From Rhynchonema sp. JSB1_4 (lineage: Eukaryota; Nematoda; Chromadorea; Monhysterida; Xyalidae): a DNA stretch of 64,000 bases. Every line of letters starts with the position of its first letter. The stretch's first letter is position 1. Positions 14,401 to 23,900 of this stretch are shown here, piece by piece. Both the position numbers and the translations under genes were made by a program. The notes beneath the pieces were generated by a model. It had not been told where the DNA came from. It was given only the letters and a program-made list of their open reading frames with translations, and did not search any database. Location of the stretch: positions 48,951 to 112,950 of the forward strand of contig JASAMV010006842.1 in the NCBI GenBank assembly GCA_030248065.1, in the 5' to 3' direction.

Positions 14401-16693
14401 CGGACAGCCAACGCACACGCAGCTTGCCAGCCAGCCAGGCAGCTGCGCGCAATGTTTCAGAACCGCGCATGGTTAGCGTTCGGGTTTATAACTTGACATT
14501 AACTATGGGGCGTATTTTACTGTGCGGCAGCGAATTTGGAAATTTACTACATCAATATTGGTTTTCGGATAGGTTGTGTCATCATCATCGCACACCAACG
14601 CACACCGGGTTCTATCCCATCTTATGGTAAACGAACAAAACAGTTATTCGTCAAACCGGACGATTTTACTATCACGTTTTGATATCGCGGTTTGATGTCA
14701 TTTATCACGGACTGTCCACGCACTAGCGACAACGAACTTTGACAGAACTGATGGTCCTACAGCAGAAAATCAGCTGCTGAAACACCGCCCTTCTGCGATG
14801 CGTCCATTTAGTTTCTGGTCGGTTTGTTGTCACCGTTCGGTTGTCGTGGTCTCATTGTTGACTGAAGATGTCCGACAGATCTTCTGCGCATTTGATCGGG
14901 TTACGCCACAGATCGATTGGGCTGCTCGTGGGATACGGGTCGGCTTTTGGAACGAAACAGATGTTCGACCGTGTCCGGCTCGGTGCAGCATCGAGGGCAC
15001 ACGTTTTGTATGTTTGGGTCGATGCGATTGCGATATGAGTTCAGCATGCGGCAGTGACCACTGCGTAATAGCGCCAGGGTGCATCTTGTACGCCGATCCA
15101 GCGACTCTTCTTCTGGGTTGATGTCGGGTGGTTTGGTGCCCAGGACCAGGGTTGGATTAAAAAAAAAGTAAAAATTTTTTTGTAAAAAAAAATTTTTTTT
15201 TTTAAAAAAAAGTACTTTTTTATTTTAAAATTTTAAAAAGTAAGTCCACTTTTTTTTATTATTTTTCCCCTTTTTTTCGTTATTTTCTCACTTTTTTAAG
15301 GTAAAAATGTATGTTTTCATGCGTTTTATTGCTCATCATTCTCAAAAAATCGCCTGCGGCGCTTATATTTCAGTTTAAAATGGCGTTGTAATGGACTCAT
15401 ACAGTTCCTAGACATCCCAACAATCGCTGCACGTATAATATAGGACACCCCATACCGTATACTGTGCAGTTATTGAGCTATCGACGTAAGCTATCGACAG
15501 ACTCCACGTTGCTCGCCTATTTGCAGTTGTGTGGATTTGTCATTTGTTGCTTTTGTCACACAACATGAGTGTGGTGTAACTCTTTATCTCTCTTCAAATT
15601 TATCCCCAAATTCACAAACAGAAGGTTGGTCTTCCCTTTGTCATATATGTATGCCCACAGAGTTACCTTCGGGCGGGTTCTCAAAGTTGTGACCAAATGG
15701 GCTAGATCGCAGGTGATCGACATAAACATGCAAGTCAGTGGAGAAGTTCTCTTTAGTGTCCCTCAAAACATACCTAAGTAACATGATTTCAGAAATTTCA
15801 TTTTTCTAGAAACCAATTTTTTGGGGGTCCGGAATAAAAAAAAGTGATTTTTAAAAAAAATTTGAAAAAGTTTTTTTTAAAAAAAAAGTTCGATAATAAA
15901 AGAAATTTTTTAATCCAACCCTGCCCAGGACCCGATTGACGCTTAGTGCCGCCTTGTCTTGCGAGACGTAGTCGGTGTGGATCGCTTCCAGCGTTTTGCC
16001 GTAGTCGTACTTCTTCTTCGTCATTACGGTGTTGCGCTGTACAACTTCCGAGAATTTGGACTGATTGCATGTTGTCTGTGCCTGTCCGTCCGTGATTTCC
16101 ACCACCTTCTTACTCTTTCCTGTCCTGGTTTTGTATTGATTTTTCATTCCCGCAACTTCCACACCCTGTTTTGCGTTTATTTTCATGTCCGTAAATTCCA
16201 CCCACGGCCATGTAATTATGCTTCTTTCACTTAACCTGCTTTTCTGCTACATATTGTTGAGTAGGTGCGGAAGGACGAAAACGAACAAGGCCCTTCTGCG
16301 AGAGCAAGTCGACCATTGGCAGCCGAAAACACGCTGCACTATGTAATGTTCCATGGACATCACTTTGTCGATGCTCTCCAACAAGCAGCCAAAAGTGTCC
16401 AACCACCCAACCTTGACCGTCGCGCGTCTGTACTGCGTCACATCAGACTCCAACTTCGCATCATATCCCATATCATCGATCAGTTGAGCAACATGCGCTG
16501 CATTCGCGTAAGTCTTCGGGTCGTAGAGCACCAAACCGGTCTTTCGCTCAAGATCCACTCTGATGCGACGGATACCAGTTCGGTCTTTGAGAGTGTCTTC
16601 AATGTTCTTCACGCACGACTGACATGTCATACCATCGATGTAGACGACGGCCAGACGGGAGGTACTCGGGGGCTCGAGGGAGACCAGTGTCAT
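1..16693 (-). CDS. ATP7: ATP7-type copper-transporting P1B ATPase, 19 exons, 3' end outside window
   Basis: The product pumps Cu(I) across secretory-pathway or plasma membranes using ATP. Exons in transcription order: 16693-16412, 14243-14042, 13445-13128, 12432-12266, 11750-11589, 11238-11162, 11079-10905, 10120-10009, 9575-9454, 9295-9152, 8476-8360, 7553-7437, 6312-6181, 5837-5700, 3659-3531, 2791-2609, 1972-1753, 884-735, 139-<1; about 1,029 residues are present. Four heavy-metal domains carry GMTCQSC, GMTCHSC, GMTCASC and GMTCSSC (exons 1, 2, 3-4, 5-6). Then come membrane segments (exons 7-9), the actuator ITGEAMPV (exon 11), the transport motif CPC (exon 15), the phosphorylation motif DKTGT and SEHPI of the nucleotide domain (exon 16), and TGDN (exon 19). 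The hinge and last helices lie beyond the edge. The start at 16693 is the first ATG before the first metal domain. All phases agree. The exon 18 acceptor (TTTGAG) is weak. No broken motif is seen; introns carry many MITEs. Confidence 0.96.
541..722. mobile_element. MITE family U copy, ATP7 intron 18
   Basis: Terminal inverted repeats begin AGGCAAACCACACCAACA at the left and mirror this at the right end (CATGTTGGCGTGGTGC). The same family recurs near 32.1, 35.2, 54.5 and 61.7 kb. The right end lies about 13 bases inside the 5' splice site of ATP7 exon 18. Confidence 0.75.
1189..1594. mobile_element. hAT-like iteron MITE (GGTATCC motif), ATP7 intron 17
   Basis: The ends are CAGTGGTGTCGTTGGG and, inverted, CTGTGTTGTCGTTGGG. 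The flanking 8-mers ctttgaca and ggttgaca match at 6 of 8, consistent with an aged 8-bp TSD. A motif containing GGTATCC or GTATCCGG is repeated on both arms in one orientation (about 1222, 1254, 1452, 1498, 1523, 1551), with an A/T-rich core between. Confidence 0.7.
3969..5414. mobile_element. 1.45-kb near-complete palindrome (foldback element), ATP7 intron 14
   Basis: The outer ends are inverted copies: TTCGCTATCTCTTGGTAGAG at 3972 and its complement ending near 5412. Matching inverted blocks continue inward (4119-4310 against 5080-5265, 4480-4620 against 4750-4900), so the arms are about 670 bp around a short spacer near 4690. No coding capacity is evident. Superfamily unknown. Confidence 0.75.
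5454..5481. repeat. Poly-C tract
   Basis: An uninterrupted run of about 27 C on the plus strand in ATP7 intron 14, just beyond the palindrome. Its true length may be uncertain from sequencing. Confidence 0.8.
6414..6688. mobile_element. MITE family T copy, ATP7 intron 12
   Basis: Ends TTGGTCGCACAATGACC and the inverted GTCATTGTGCGACCAA. Internal sequence is shared, inverted, with the copy at 13501-13773 and with 32530-33062. Confidence 0.8.
6862..7362. mobile_element. TIR element with TTTTTGCTTTTG iterons, ATP7 intron 12
   Basis: Ends AGGCCGCTCTCTGACAAAAG and its inverse near 7340-7362. Copies of a CTTTTTGCTTTTGTCAGAGAGC-type motif, whole or partial, occur near both ends around an A-rich centre. 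This is the same arms-and-core layout as the hAT-like elements. No TSD is convincing. Confidence 0.6.
7790..7998. repeat. CTACTAAATTT iteron repeat, ATP7 intron 11
   Basis: Multiple copies of TAGTAAATTT / CTACTAAATTT in both orientations. A related block lies at 20,075-20,245. It probably is a MITE of the iteron type; the ends are not resolved. Confidence 0.55.
8571..8977. mobile_element. MITE family T2 copy, ATP7 intron 10
   Basis: Ends TTGGTCGTACGATGACCATA and inverted TGCGCGACCAA. It is collinear over about 400 bp with 33507-33908, sharing internal GACAAGCAC..GCATTC and CGATAAATAAAGC blocks. The ends resemble family T but the inside differs. Confidence 0.8.
11329..11515. mobile_element. 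Foldback MITE family S copy 1, ATP7 intron 5
   Basis: Ends GGGTGATATTTTCGAAACGG and the near-inverse ending CACCC, with an inner palindrome around GTTTACACCGAGC. Flanked by ATA on both sides, possibly a 3-bp TSD. It fills more than half of a 350-bp intron. Other copies: 35,495, 59,597, 62,361. Confidence 0.8.
11810..11915. repeat. GAGCCAC / GCCACTAA short-motif repeat, ATP7 intron 4
   Basis: GAGCCACT and its complement occur at least five times in about 100 bp. A similar block of ACTGGCTCATT motifs is at 46,545-46,630. It looks like a small iteron-type element without clear ends. Confidence 0.45.
12170..12218 (+). repeat. Short LINE-like 3' tail fragment ending (TAAC)n
   Basis: Matches the end of the repeats at 37,145-37,370 and (reverse) 47,457-47,560: TGTATTATTGAGT, a GACGCAATAAAC block, then ACTAACTAAC. 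A repeated terminal motif suggests the 3' end of a non-LTR retrotransposon. Confidence 0.4.
13501..13773. mobile_element. MITE family T copy, ATP7 intron 2
   Basis: Ends TTGGTTGCACAATGAC and inverted GTCATTGTGCGACCAA. About 273 bp, and probably the intact length for this family. Confidence 0.8.
14310..14550. mobile_element. Foldback MITE family V copy 1, ATP7 intron 1
   Basis: Long inverted ends beginning ATAGTAAATTTCCAAATTCG continue inward through CTGCCGCACAGTAAA and ACTTGACATTAAC for about 90 bp on each side. A second, shorter copy is at 42,722-42,917. Confidence 0.8.
14852..16055 (-). pseudogene. Broken C-terminal fragment of a non-LTR (LINE) reverse transcriptase, split by a MITE
   Basis: The minus-strand reading is typical of the C-terminus of Jockey/I-like LINE ORF2 proteins: [45 protein letters not shown], then HLF and PIDLW. 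The reading runs from about 16,055 to 15,924, is interrupted by the 777-bp element at 15147-15923, and resumes at 15,138. With the element and one TSD copy left out the frame is continuous at that junction. A one-base frameshift near 14,945 and 5' truncation show it is dead. Assignment to the exact LINE clade is not possible from this fragment. Confidence 0.75.
15147..15923. mobile_element. hAT-like element K inside the LINE fragment
   Basis: Perfect short ends CAGGGTTGGATTAAAAAA and the inverse. The 8-bp TSD cccaggac is at 15139-15146 and 15924-15931. The interior is A/T-rich with no transposase. Confidence 0.88.
16056..16235 (+). repeat. LINE-like tail repeat, opposite orientation to the adjoining RT fragment
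   Basis: Shares CTGATTGCATGTTGTCTGTG, GTCCTGGTTTTGTAT and TGTAATTATGCTTCTTTCAC with 37,145-37,330, where it runs on to TAAACTAACTA. It directly abuts the inverted RT fragment. Confidence 0.5.
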
Positions 16694-17935
16694 GTTGATT
16701 GACTTGTTGTGTAATTAGTGAGATCGCTGAGATCTGCAGGTTATGTATATGACGTTCTGGCAGTGACAAGAAATGGATTTTGTTGAATGGATCAGTTTTA
16801 TTGTAGAGTAGTTCACACAGACTGTTGACCGCCCGCAACACAACGTTGAAATGGTATGCCTGTTAGCTGCCATTATCACGCATTGCATGATGCACCATAC
16901 CCACATGAGCAAACAAGAGAAATGGTAGAGATAAAACGGAACAAAAACAGCACAATTGAGCGCATGGCCACAAATACAAGCTATAGACACTGGAAACGTC
17001 AAATCCGCTAACGTACGTATATTATTAGCACAGCTTCGTGCTTGTGAAAAGTACGGCATGAATTGCATGCGTATACAGTTGCCTACGTGATCCGAAAACA
17101 CACAAACGAGGTAAGCTGTACCGTACGCACAGTGTATTGGATGGAAGGATACATGCATAAATGAAATGTGCACATGGAAAAGTGCCTATTTGTGGCAGTG
17201 GCAGGTGGACCGGTTCTACTTGTGGTCCATAAAGCGAAAACAGAAACGAGAACAATGAAAATAAAATTACCACCCTTGTTCAGAGTACATAAATTTGGAT
17301 CTATTGTATCATGCTGACAAAACTAATATACACAATGCACTGCAGGTAGGTAGTGCACAGGTCTTCTGCATGAAAAAATAATAATAATTATCCAACAAAC
17401 AGCGAAACCAAAAATAGGGCTTGGCTGCCAGTTGTGATGAAAGAACCGTTGGCCACGCAGTAGATAAAGAAATCGACGTGATGTAACAGCTGTCTGATAT
17501 AACTTATGAGCGACAGCAGTGTCACACGCTGGTTGCCAGATGAATTTGAAAGCAAAAACCAGTTCACACACAGATAAGACAAGACAAGTGCTAAAACGAG
17601 ACAGAGTGCAAAAAATTACTTGCATAACGAACGCGAGGCGGTGGGGTGCAATTGTGTCCATTTGCACAATAAAACGAAAAACCCAAGATAGTGAATATTA
17701 AGCAGGTATTTCAAGCGAAACATAAACGCCATTTCTGCCTTTCACCGGGCAAGCATTTCGCATACAAGACCAGTCCAACATTTGTACCGACCAAACATTT
17801 TTATCTCCAACAACACTTGCTGTAATAACAACAACAGTTGCCACAATGTGCAGGCAATTTAAAATTGGATATTATTTTCCTATAAACGAACAACGAGCGG
17901 AAAACGGAGGCAATTCTTAACATTTTCTCTTTCTT
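16694..17935. other. Intergenic: ATP7 5' flank and RPL9 3' flank
   Basis: 1.24 kb between the ATP7 start codon and the RPL9 stop codon, same strand. It must hold the ATP7 promoter and the RPL9 3' UTR. I see no coding exon, RNA gene or mobile element in it. Confidence 0.6.
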
Positions 17936-20900
17936 TTAGTCCATTTCTTCGATTGTGGTCTTCTCCGAGACGTAGATTCCGTCCAAAAACTTCCGAATGT
18001 CCTTGTTCTTTACGGTCGTGCACTGCTGGATGCGTGCGGCTGCAAACAAATGAAATATTATAAATGGAAACGGCACGAAATAAATGATAAAATAAAGACA
18101 TTCAGTGGACGGTCAGATGAAGCAGGCAAATCAGCTTTGGTGAAGAAACCCTATTCGTAATTCGCTGAGTCTCAGAGAACAAAAATAAGAATACCGTGTT
18201 CTCCATGGCAGAAAATTGACAATTCTCACGGCCAAATTTTTTGATTGCAGAAATCTGGTACATAAGCAGATCGCAACGGCAACAGTTTTCCGCTCAGGCA
18301 GCCCGATCCGAGGCGCCTGACCACAATTCACGCCAAACGGCAAAAGTATTTCGTGTTTCAAAAAAATGGTTGAAATATTGACAGCAGCAATGACTGTGAT
18401 GCGATGAGTGATGCAGAATGCAAAGATAAAAACCCAAAATGAAACTACCGAACACTCAGATCAACGTTTCAGACTGCGAAATTTCACTTTCCATGCAGCG
18501 TGAATAACCAACCAGTTTCATCTTTTATTCTTGGTCTCGGTTGATGATGGGAAAATAATTTTTTTAAACTTTTTAACGAAATTTCACAAAACATGAATCC
18601 CGCCCAATGCGGGTTACCCGACACCCGACATCTGGAAGTACCCGACATCCGTCTAACCCAACAAACACCGAACCGACCGGCTTGCGACACCAGCTCGATG
18701 TCATTTCCATCGACGATCAATTCGTCCTTTTGTTTCTGCGACTGAGCGGCCGTCACGCCGTCGGGCAGCGCGACGCGGCGCACGTACTTTTCGCCCAAGA
18801 AGTTTCGCACCTGCAGTTGTTGTTTTTGGCGCAAAATTTATTTCCGAAAAACCATTATTGTTATATGTTAATGCCTTATCCGGCCAGATAACGAGGAAAT
18901 ATAATGATATAAACATAATGTGTAGCATAATGATGTAAACATAATGTGTATAACATAAAGCATTCAGCCAACCTCCACACAGGTGTTGTTCTCCTGCAGC
19001 GAAATGTTGATGGGGAAATGTGCGTAGACGCTGCGCATTTTGTATCGATATCCATAGGTGACGCCCTTGATCATGTTCTGGATGTGCGAACAGATGGTTC
19101 GAATCGCCGCCAGCTCTTTGCGGTTGCCTGAATCATAAAGCGAAGATAACTGTCGAAATGAAAAAGGATGTTTTCCATTTTGATTTTTTTCACGGAAAAA
19201 TATTTTTTGCAGGTTTCCCCCAAGAAAGTGATTTTGCCGAACCGAGGCCATGTGAAAGAGGTGAAATACTTATGGTTGCCGAAAAACAGATTGTTATTTT
19301 TGAGCAAAGAAAACGATAAAGAACTGATAGCACCTGGATAGGACATATGGGAGCACAAACTGGGCACATCTCCACTCCAGTGAAGAAAAAATACCCAATT
19401 TCTGCAGAAAAACTATACATTTACTGGAAAGCACAGAAAACTTTTAGTCTCGGTCGGCCCTGTTTTGTCCGTTTTTTCATTCCTTCCTTCCACTCAGATG
19501 GCAGGAAGGCCTGGCTCGGTTTGTTTCAAGCGGCACAAAAGTTCAAGTTCCCTGCTCCACACAGATAGTTTTTGTGCTGAACACAATATTTTGAACCAAA
19601 AGCGCAACGTTATGGCTTATAGTTGGTGGATAATGCATTTGACACGCACCGAACCACTTTCGAACACGCAGTTGATTCGCCTTGACCTTGTCGATCTCGA
19701 TGTTCATGTGACGGAAATTGCGTCTGAGCGTGCCGCGTTTGCCCTTCACCGTCACGATGCGATTCTTGACGGTGAACGACACTGAAACAAATTGCCGAAG
19801 CGACGTTAGGTTAACCTTCCTGTGGCAATTTTCATCATAGCTCCACCCACCAGTGCTGTGCCTACTGCTGAGGGGGAGATACTGTATTATACCTTGCGGC
19901 CAAAAACGGGGACAGACCGGCTACTGTACCCAGGATTTGGGGGGATCCGGTTGGGGGGGGGGGGTGGGAGTGGGCGAGCAGTGTAGTTCCTGGTCCGGCG
20001 AGGCGGATAGTGTACCTCGCAGCGTGGTACTTGGTCAGGCAGGGTTTATTTTTTTCAAAATGGGCTGGCAGCAAGAAGCTAGTAAAATAAAACATTTAGT
20101 AGCTTTTTTGCCGCTGAAAAGCCAATTTACTACCTTTTTGGCTTTCAATACAAAATTTAGTAGCCTTAGGCTACTAAATTTGAAAATTTACTAGCTTTTC
20201 AAAAAAAATTAGTAGCTAAAAAGCTACTAAATTTGGTTTAAAAAAAATCCATGGGTCAGGGCATACTTGCGGGCCGGAAAAAACCGACACCGACGCCGCT
20301 CCCTGTCACAAACCGCTGCGACCAAGGTCCACTAACCGCCAAATTTTTGCCTAAAATCGGCATTTTTAGGCCTAAAATGGGTGATTTTTAGGTCAATGAT
20401 GTTAAAAGTCGCCAAAATACCCTTTTTATGGAGAATTTTTCCAAAGGGCAAAAATCTGTCAAATTTTCAACCTCAAAAAGTTACTTTTTCCTGAATTTGG
20501 GTCTTCCCCCTCCCCCTTCCCCCGGGGAGGTACACTAACCGCCGCACGGAAAAAATGGGTAGGTACACTAACCGGCGCGCCGGACCAGGAACTACCGCAA
20601 AAATCTAAAGTGGCAGGGGGTTGGTTACCCCCTCTCAGAACTTACCTACCACAAAACCCGAGGGGGGTTGGGGGGGGGGGGCGGGTTGAGTACTTACCTC
20701 TCACAACTCCCAATCATACCTCTCACAAGCAATTTTATACATTTTTGAGGTAAAAATCAGTGTTTTTCGACCTTATTTTCCTAAAAATCGCAAACCCACC
20801 CATAATACCCATTTTTAGGCGATTTTCGGCGAAAATTTGGAAAAAGTACTATTTTTACCTCATTTTTTGGCTAAAATTGTATCACAAACACGGTGTTTTT

Positions 20901-23900
20901 TCGACTTTTTGGGTGACCAAAATCATACCTCTCACGCTTCCGGTCCCAACCCCGCATCATACTCACCTCCCACACATGGGCCTGCCACTATACTGACTGA
21001 CCCCTGTTTGGGGGGCTCTATTCCGGGGGCCGGGGGGCTCTATTAATTCACTGACCCCCAGTGTAGTTCCTGGTCCGGCGCGGCGGTTAGTGTACCTACC
21101 TTTTTTTCGTGCGGCGGTTAGTGTACCTCCCTGGGGGGAAGGGGGGAAGACCCAAATCCAGGAAAAAGTCACTTTTTGAGGTCGAAAATTTGACCGATTT
21201 TTGGCCCTTTTTCAAAAAAATTCTCCATAAAAAGGGTATTTTGGCGACTTTTGACAACATCGACCTAAAAATCACCCATTTTAGGCCTAAAAATGCGCTT
21301 TTTAGGCCTAAAGATGCTATTTTGGGCAAAAATTGAGGCAGTTAGTGTAGCTGGCGCGGCGGTTAGTGTACTAGTGTACCTTGGTCGCCGCGGTTAGTGT
21401 ACCTTAGGGGGACACCCCTCCCCCCAGGAACTGCACTGCTGACCCCTTTTTGGGGGGCTGTATTACGGGGGCTCAGTGTAGTTCCTGGGGGGACCCCCTA
21501 AGGTACACTAATTTCCCCAACTTTTGCCTAAAATGGCCATTTTTAGGCCTAAAATGTGTTATTTTTTGGTCAATGTTCTCAAAAGTCGCCAAAATACCCT
21601 TTTTATGAGGAATTTTTTCCAAAAAGGGGTAAAATAGGTCAAATTTTCTACCTCAAAAAGTGACTTTTTCCTGATTTCGGGTCTTCCCCCTTCCCCCAGG
21701 GAGGTTCACTAATTTCCCCTCCGAAAAAGTAGGGAGGTACACTAATTTCCCCCGCCGGACCAGGGACTACACTGCGGGGGCTCTATTCCGGGGGGGTATG
21801 GTTGCGGATGTTGTTACATCGGATGGAACCGTTTTTCGTGAATTTTCCGTAAAACCGAGCCCAAGGAACATACTGGCCTGGCCCAATCCTCCGAATCTCC
21901 GGCCCGGCCGGGCCCGGCCCCCCAAACCAAAAGCCTAAATTTTGGTCCCGGCCAGAGATCGGAAACGGGCCGGGCCGCGATTTTGGACTTGGTCGACCGG
22001 GCCGGGCCGAGCAGCCGAAAAGCAGCCGAAAAAATACCGATTTTAAACCATTTTGAGCCAAAAATTATACCTACTACTGCACCAGCCGGGCGGCGACTTA
22101 CGTACTGCATCAGGATGGCGCGTCAATCTATCTACCTACCCCTTCCCCCAGCTGCACCAGTGAAATGAAAACAAGTATTCTGAAAATTTTCGAATTTTTT
22201 TCAGCTTTTTGGACTTTGTCAGTTTTCGGCCCTTGAAAATTGGCTGACCGGGCCGGGCCGGGCCGACCTCAAGCCAAAACGGGCCGGGCCGGGCCGGGCC
22301 GGACTTTTCGCCGACCGGGCCGGGCCGACTTTGCCCGGCCGCCGGCCCAGTGTTGGAGCTGGGGGGGTAGCCCCCCAGTACAGTACAGTGCTGTGGCTAC
22401 TTTTGCGGGGCGGGTAGGGTACATAGGTGGAAAAAATCGGGGCGGGTAGGGGGTAGTGTACCTGGGATTTTTTTTTTGGGGGGGGAATCCGGTTTGGGGG
22501 GGAGGGGGGAAGATTTTTCGGGGGCGGGTAGGGTACAACACAAGTTTTTTCGGGTGCCTGTTTTTATGTACTAAAAAGTGCATACATATATCGCGCGCAG
22601 CGCGAGATTTTTTGCACTTTTTAGGGTTTTCGGTCAAAATTTGGGCATTTTTGGCCGAAAAAATGGGCATTTGGGGGTAAAAATCGGGGCGGGTAGGGTA
22701 CCAGGGCGGGGCGGGTAGGGGGTAGGGTACAAGAGCGGGGCGGGTAGGGGGGTAGCGTACCAGGCCGGGGCGGGTAGGGTACCATTGGGGGGACCCCCCC
22801 CACCCCCCAGCCACAGCACTGGTACAGTAGGTATCCCCTTCGCCTGGTACAGTAGGTATCCCCCCGATGTTTGGCATGGTACAGTAGGTACCCCCCCCCC
22901 CCCCGATTTTCACCCTGGTACATTAGGTATCCCCCCGATTTTGCCCCAAAAGTGCCAATTTTTGACCAAAATGGCCAAAATTAGTGTAAAATCAGTGGTT
23001 TTTACCTCAAACTACCCAAAATTCGCGCACTACGCGCGCAAATATACTGGCAGGCGGAAAAAAACCGGTTTTTTTTCCGAAAAAAAAACCGTTTTTTTTC
23101 CGAGACCCGAATACTTTTCCATTTATTTTTCCGTGGGTACCTTTTCGGTTTTTGATCGGAAAAATATCGGTACTTTATTCCAATTTTTCCAAAAAATTGT
23201 AATGTAAAACTGATGAGTTTTTCGATTTCAGCGAAAAATTGGCTCGAGCACAAAAATTAACCGGCCCAAAATGGGCCAAAAAGCGTGTAAACCAAGTGTT
23301 TTCGACTGACTTCAACACTCTTCAAGAGCACTCTCGTCACTTCGAACAAATTTTGCACTGAAATTGTTATATTTTTCGAAATTACGTTCTTAAGTACTGG
23401 AAAAGTATTTGGAAAAAAAACGGTTTTTTTTCGGAAAAAAAACCGTTTTTTTCCACGAAAAATAAAGAACGGTTCTTTATGACAGTATACGCGCAAACAC
23501 TACGTTTTCATACGATTCCACACATAATAAAAACATTAAAAATTTTCACCCCAAAACCTAACCCCCCAAACCCCCCCTAGGTACATACCTTATTCCCTAA
23601 AATAGAGCCCCCCCAAAAATACAGCCCCCCTAAACGGGGTCAGTGAAAAAATAGAGCCCCCCCAAAAATACAGCCCCCCAACTTGGAATTCCCCGCTTGG
23701 GGGCCGTAAAGTCAAGTTCTTGTATAAGACACCTTATGTACAACGTTTGTGGTTGAGTACATGATGACGTAAAGCCTTTTATGGAAGATCTGCACCTAAA
23801 AACACTCAATAATGGCCAGTGACACCCTGACAGAACTCCATTTTGAGGGGCATTTTTGGCAACATTTTTTGAGATTTTGGGCAGCGAAAAAATACAGCCC

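Larger units (their letters stand above)
20996..21800. mobile_element. Element F1 (CTCTATT / CTGACCCC iterons), host of two insertions
   Basis: GGGGGGCTCTATT and TTCACTGACCCC repeats at 20,996-21,058, 21,439-21,473 and 21,775-21,795 become one continuous block when G2 and G3 and one TSD copy each are left out. The same motif, inverted, recurs at 23,600-24,470. Outer ends unresolved. Confidence 0.55.

Noticed and set aside
1..16693. Possible bacterial CopA contamination
   Set aside because: Coding pieces are separated by GT-AG introns with matching phases and four N-terminal metal domains, as in animal ATP7.
22269..22913. Long proline-rich open frame (about 214 codons, minus strand)
   Set aside because: It is translated iteron DNA (GGGCGGGTAGGGTAC repeats) of elements I and J; repeat periodicity explains the open frame.
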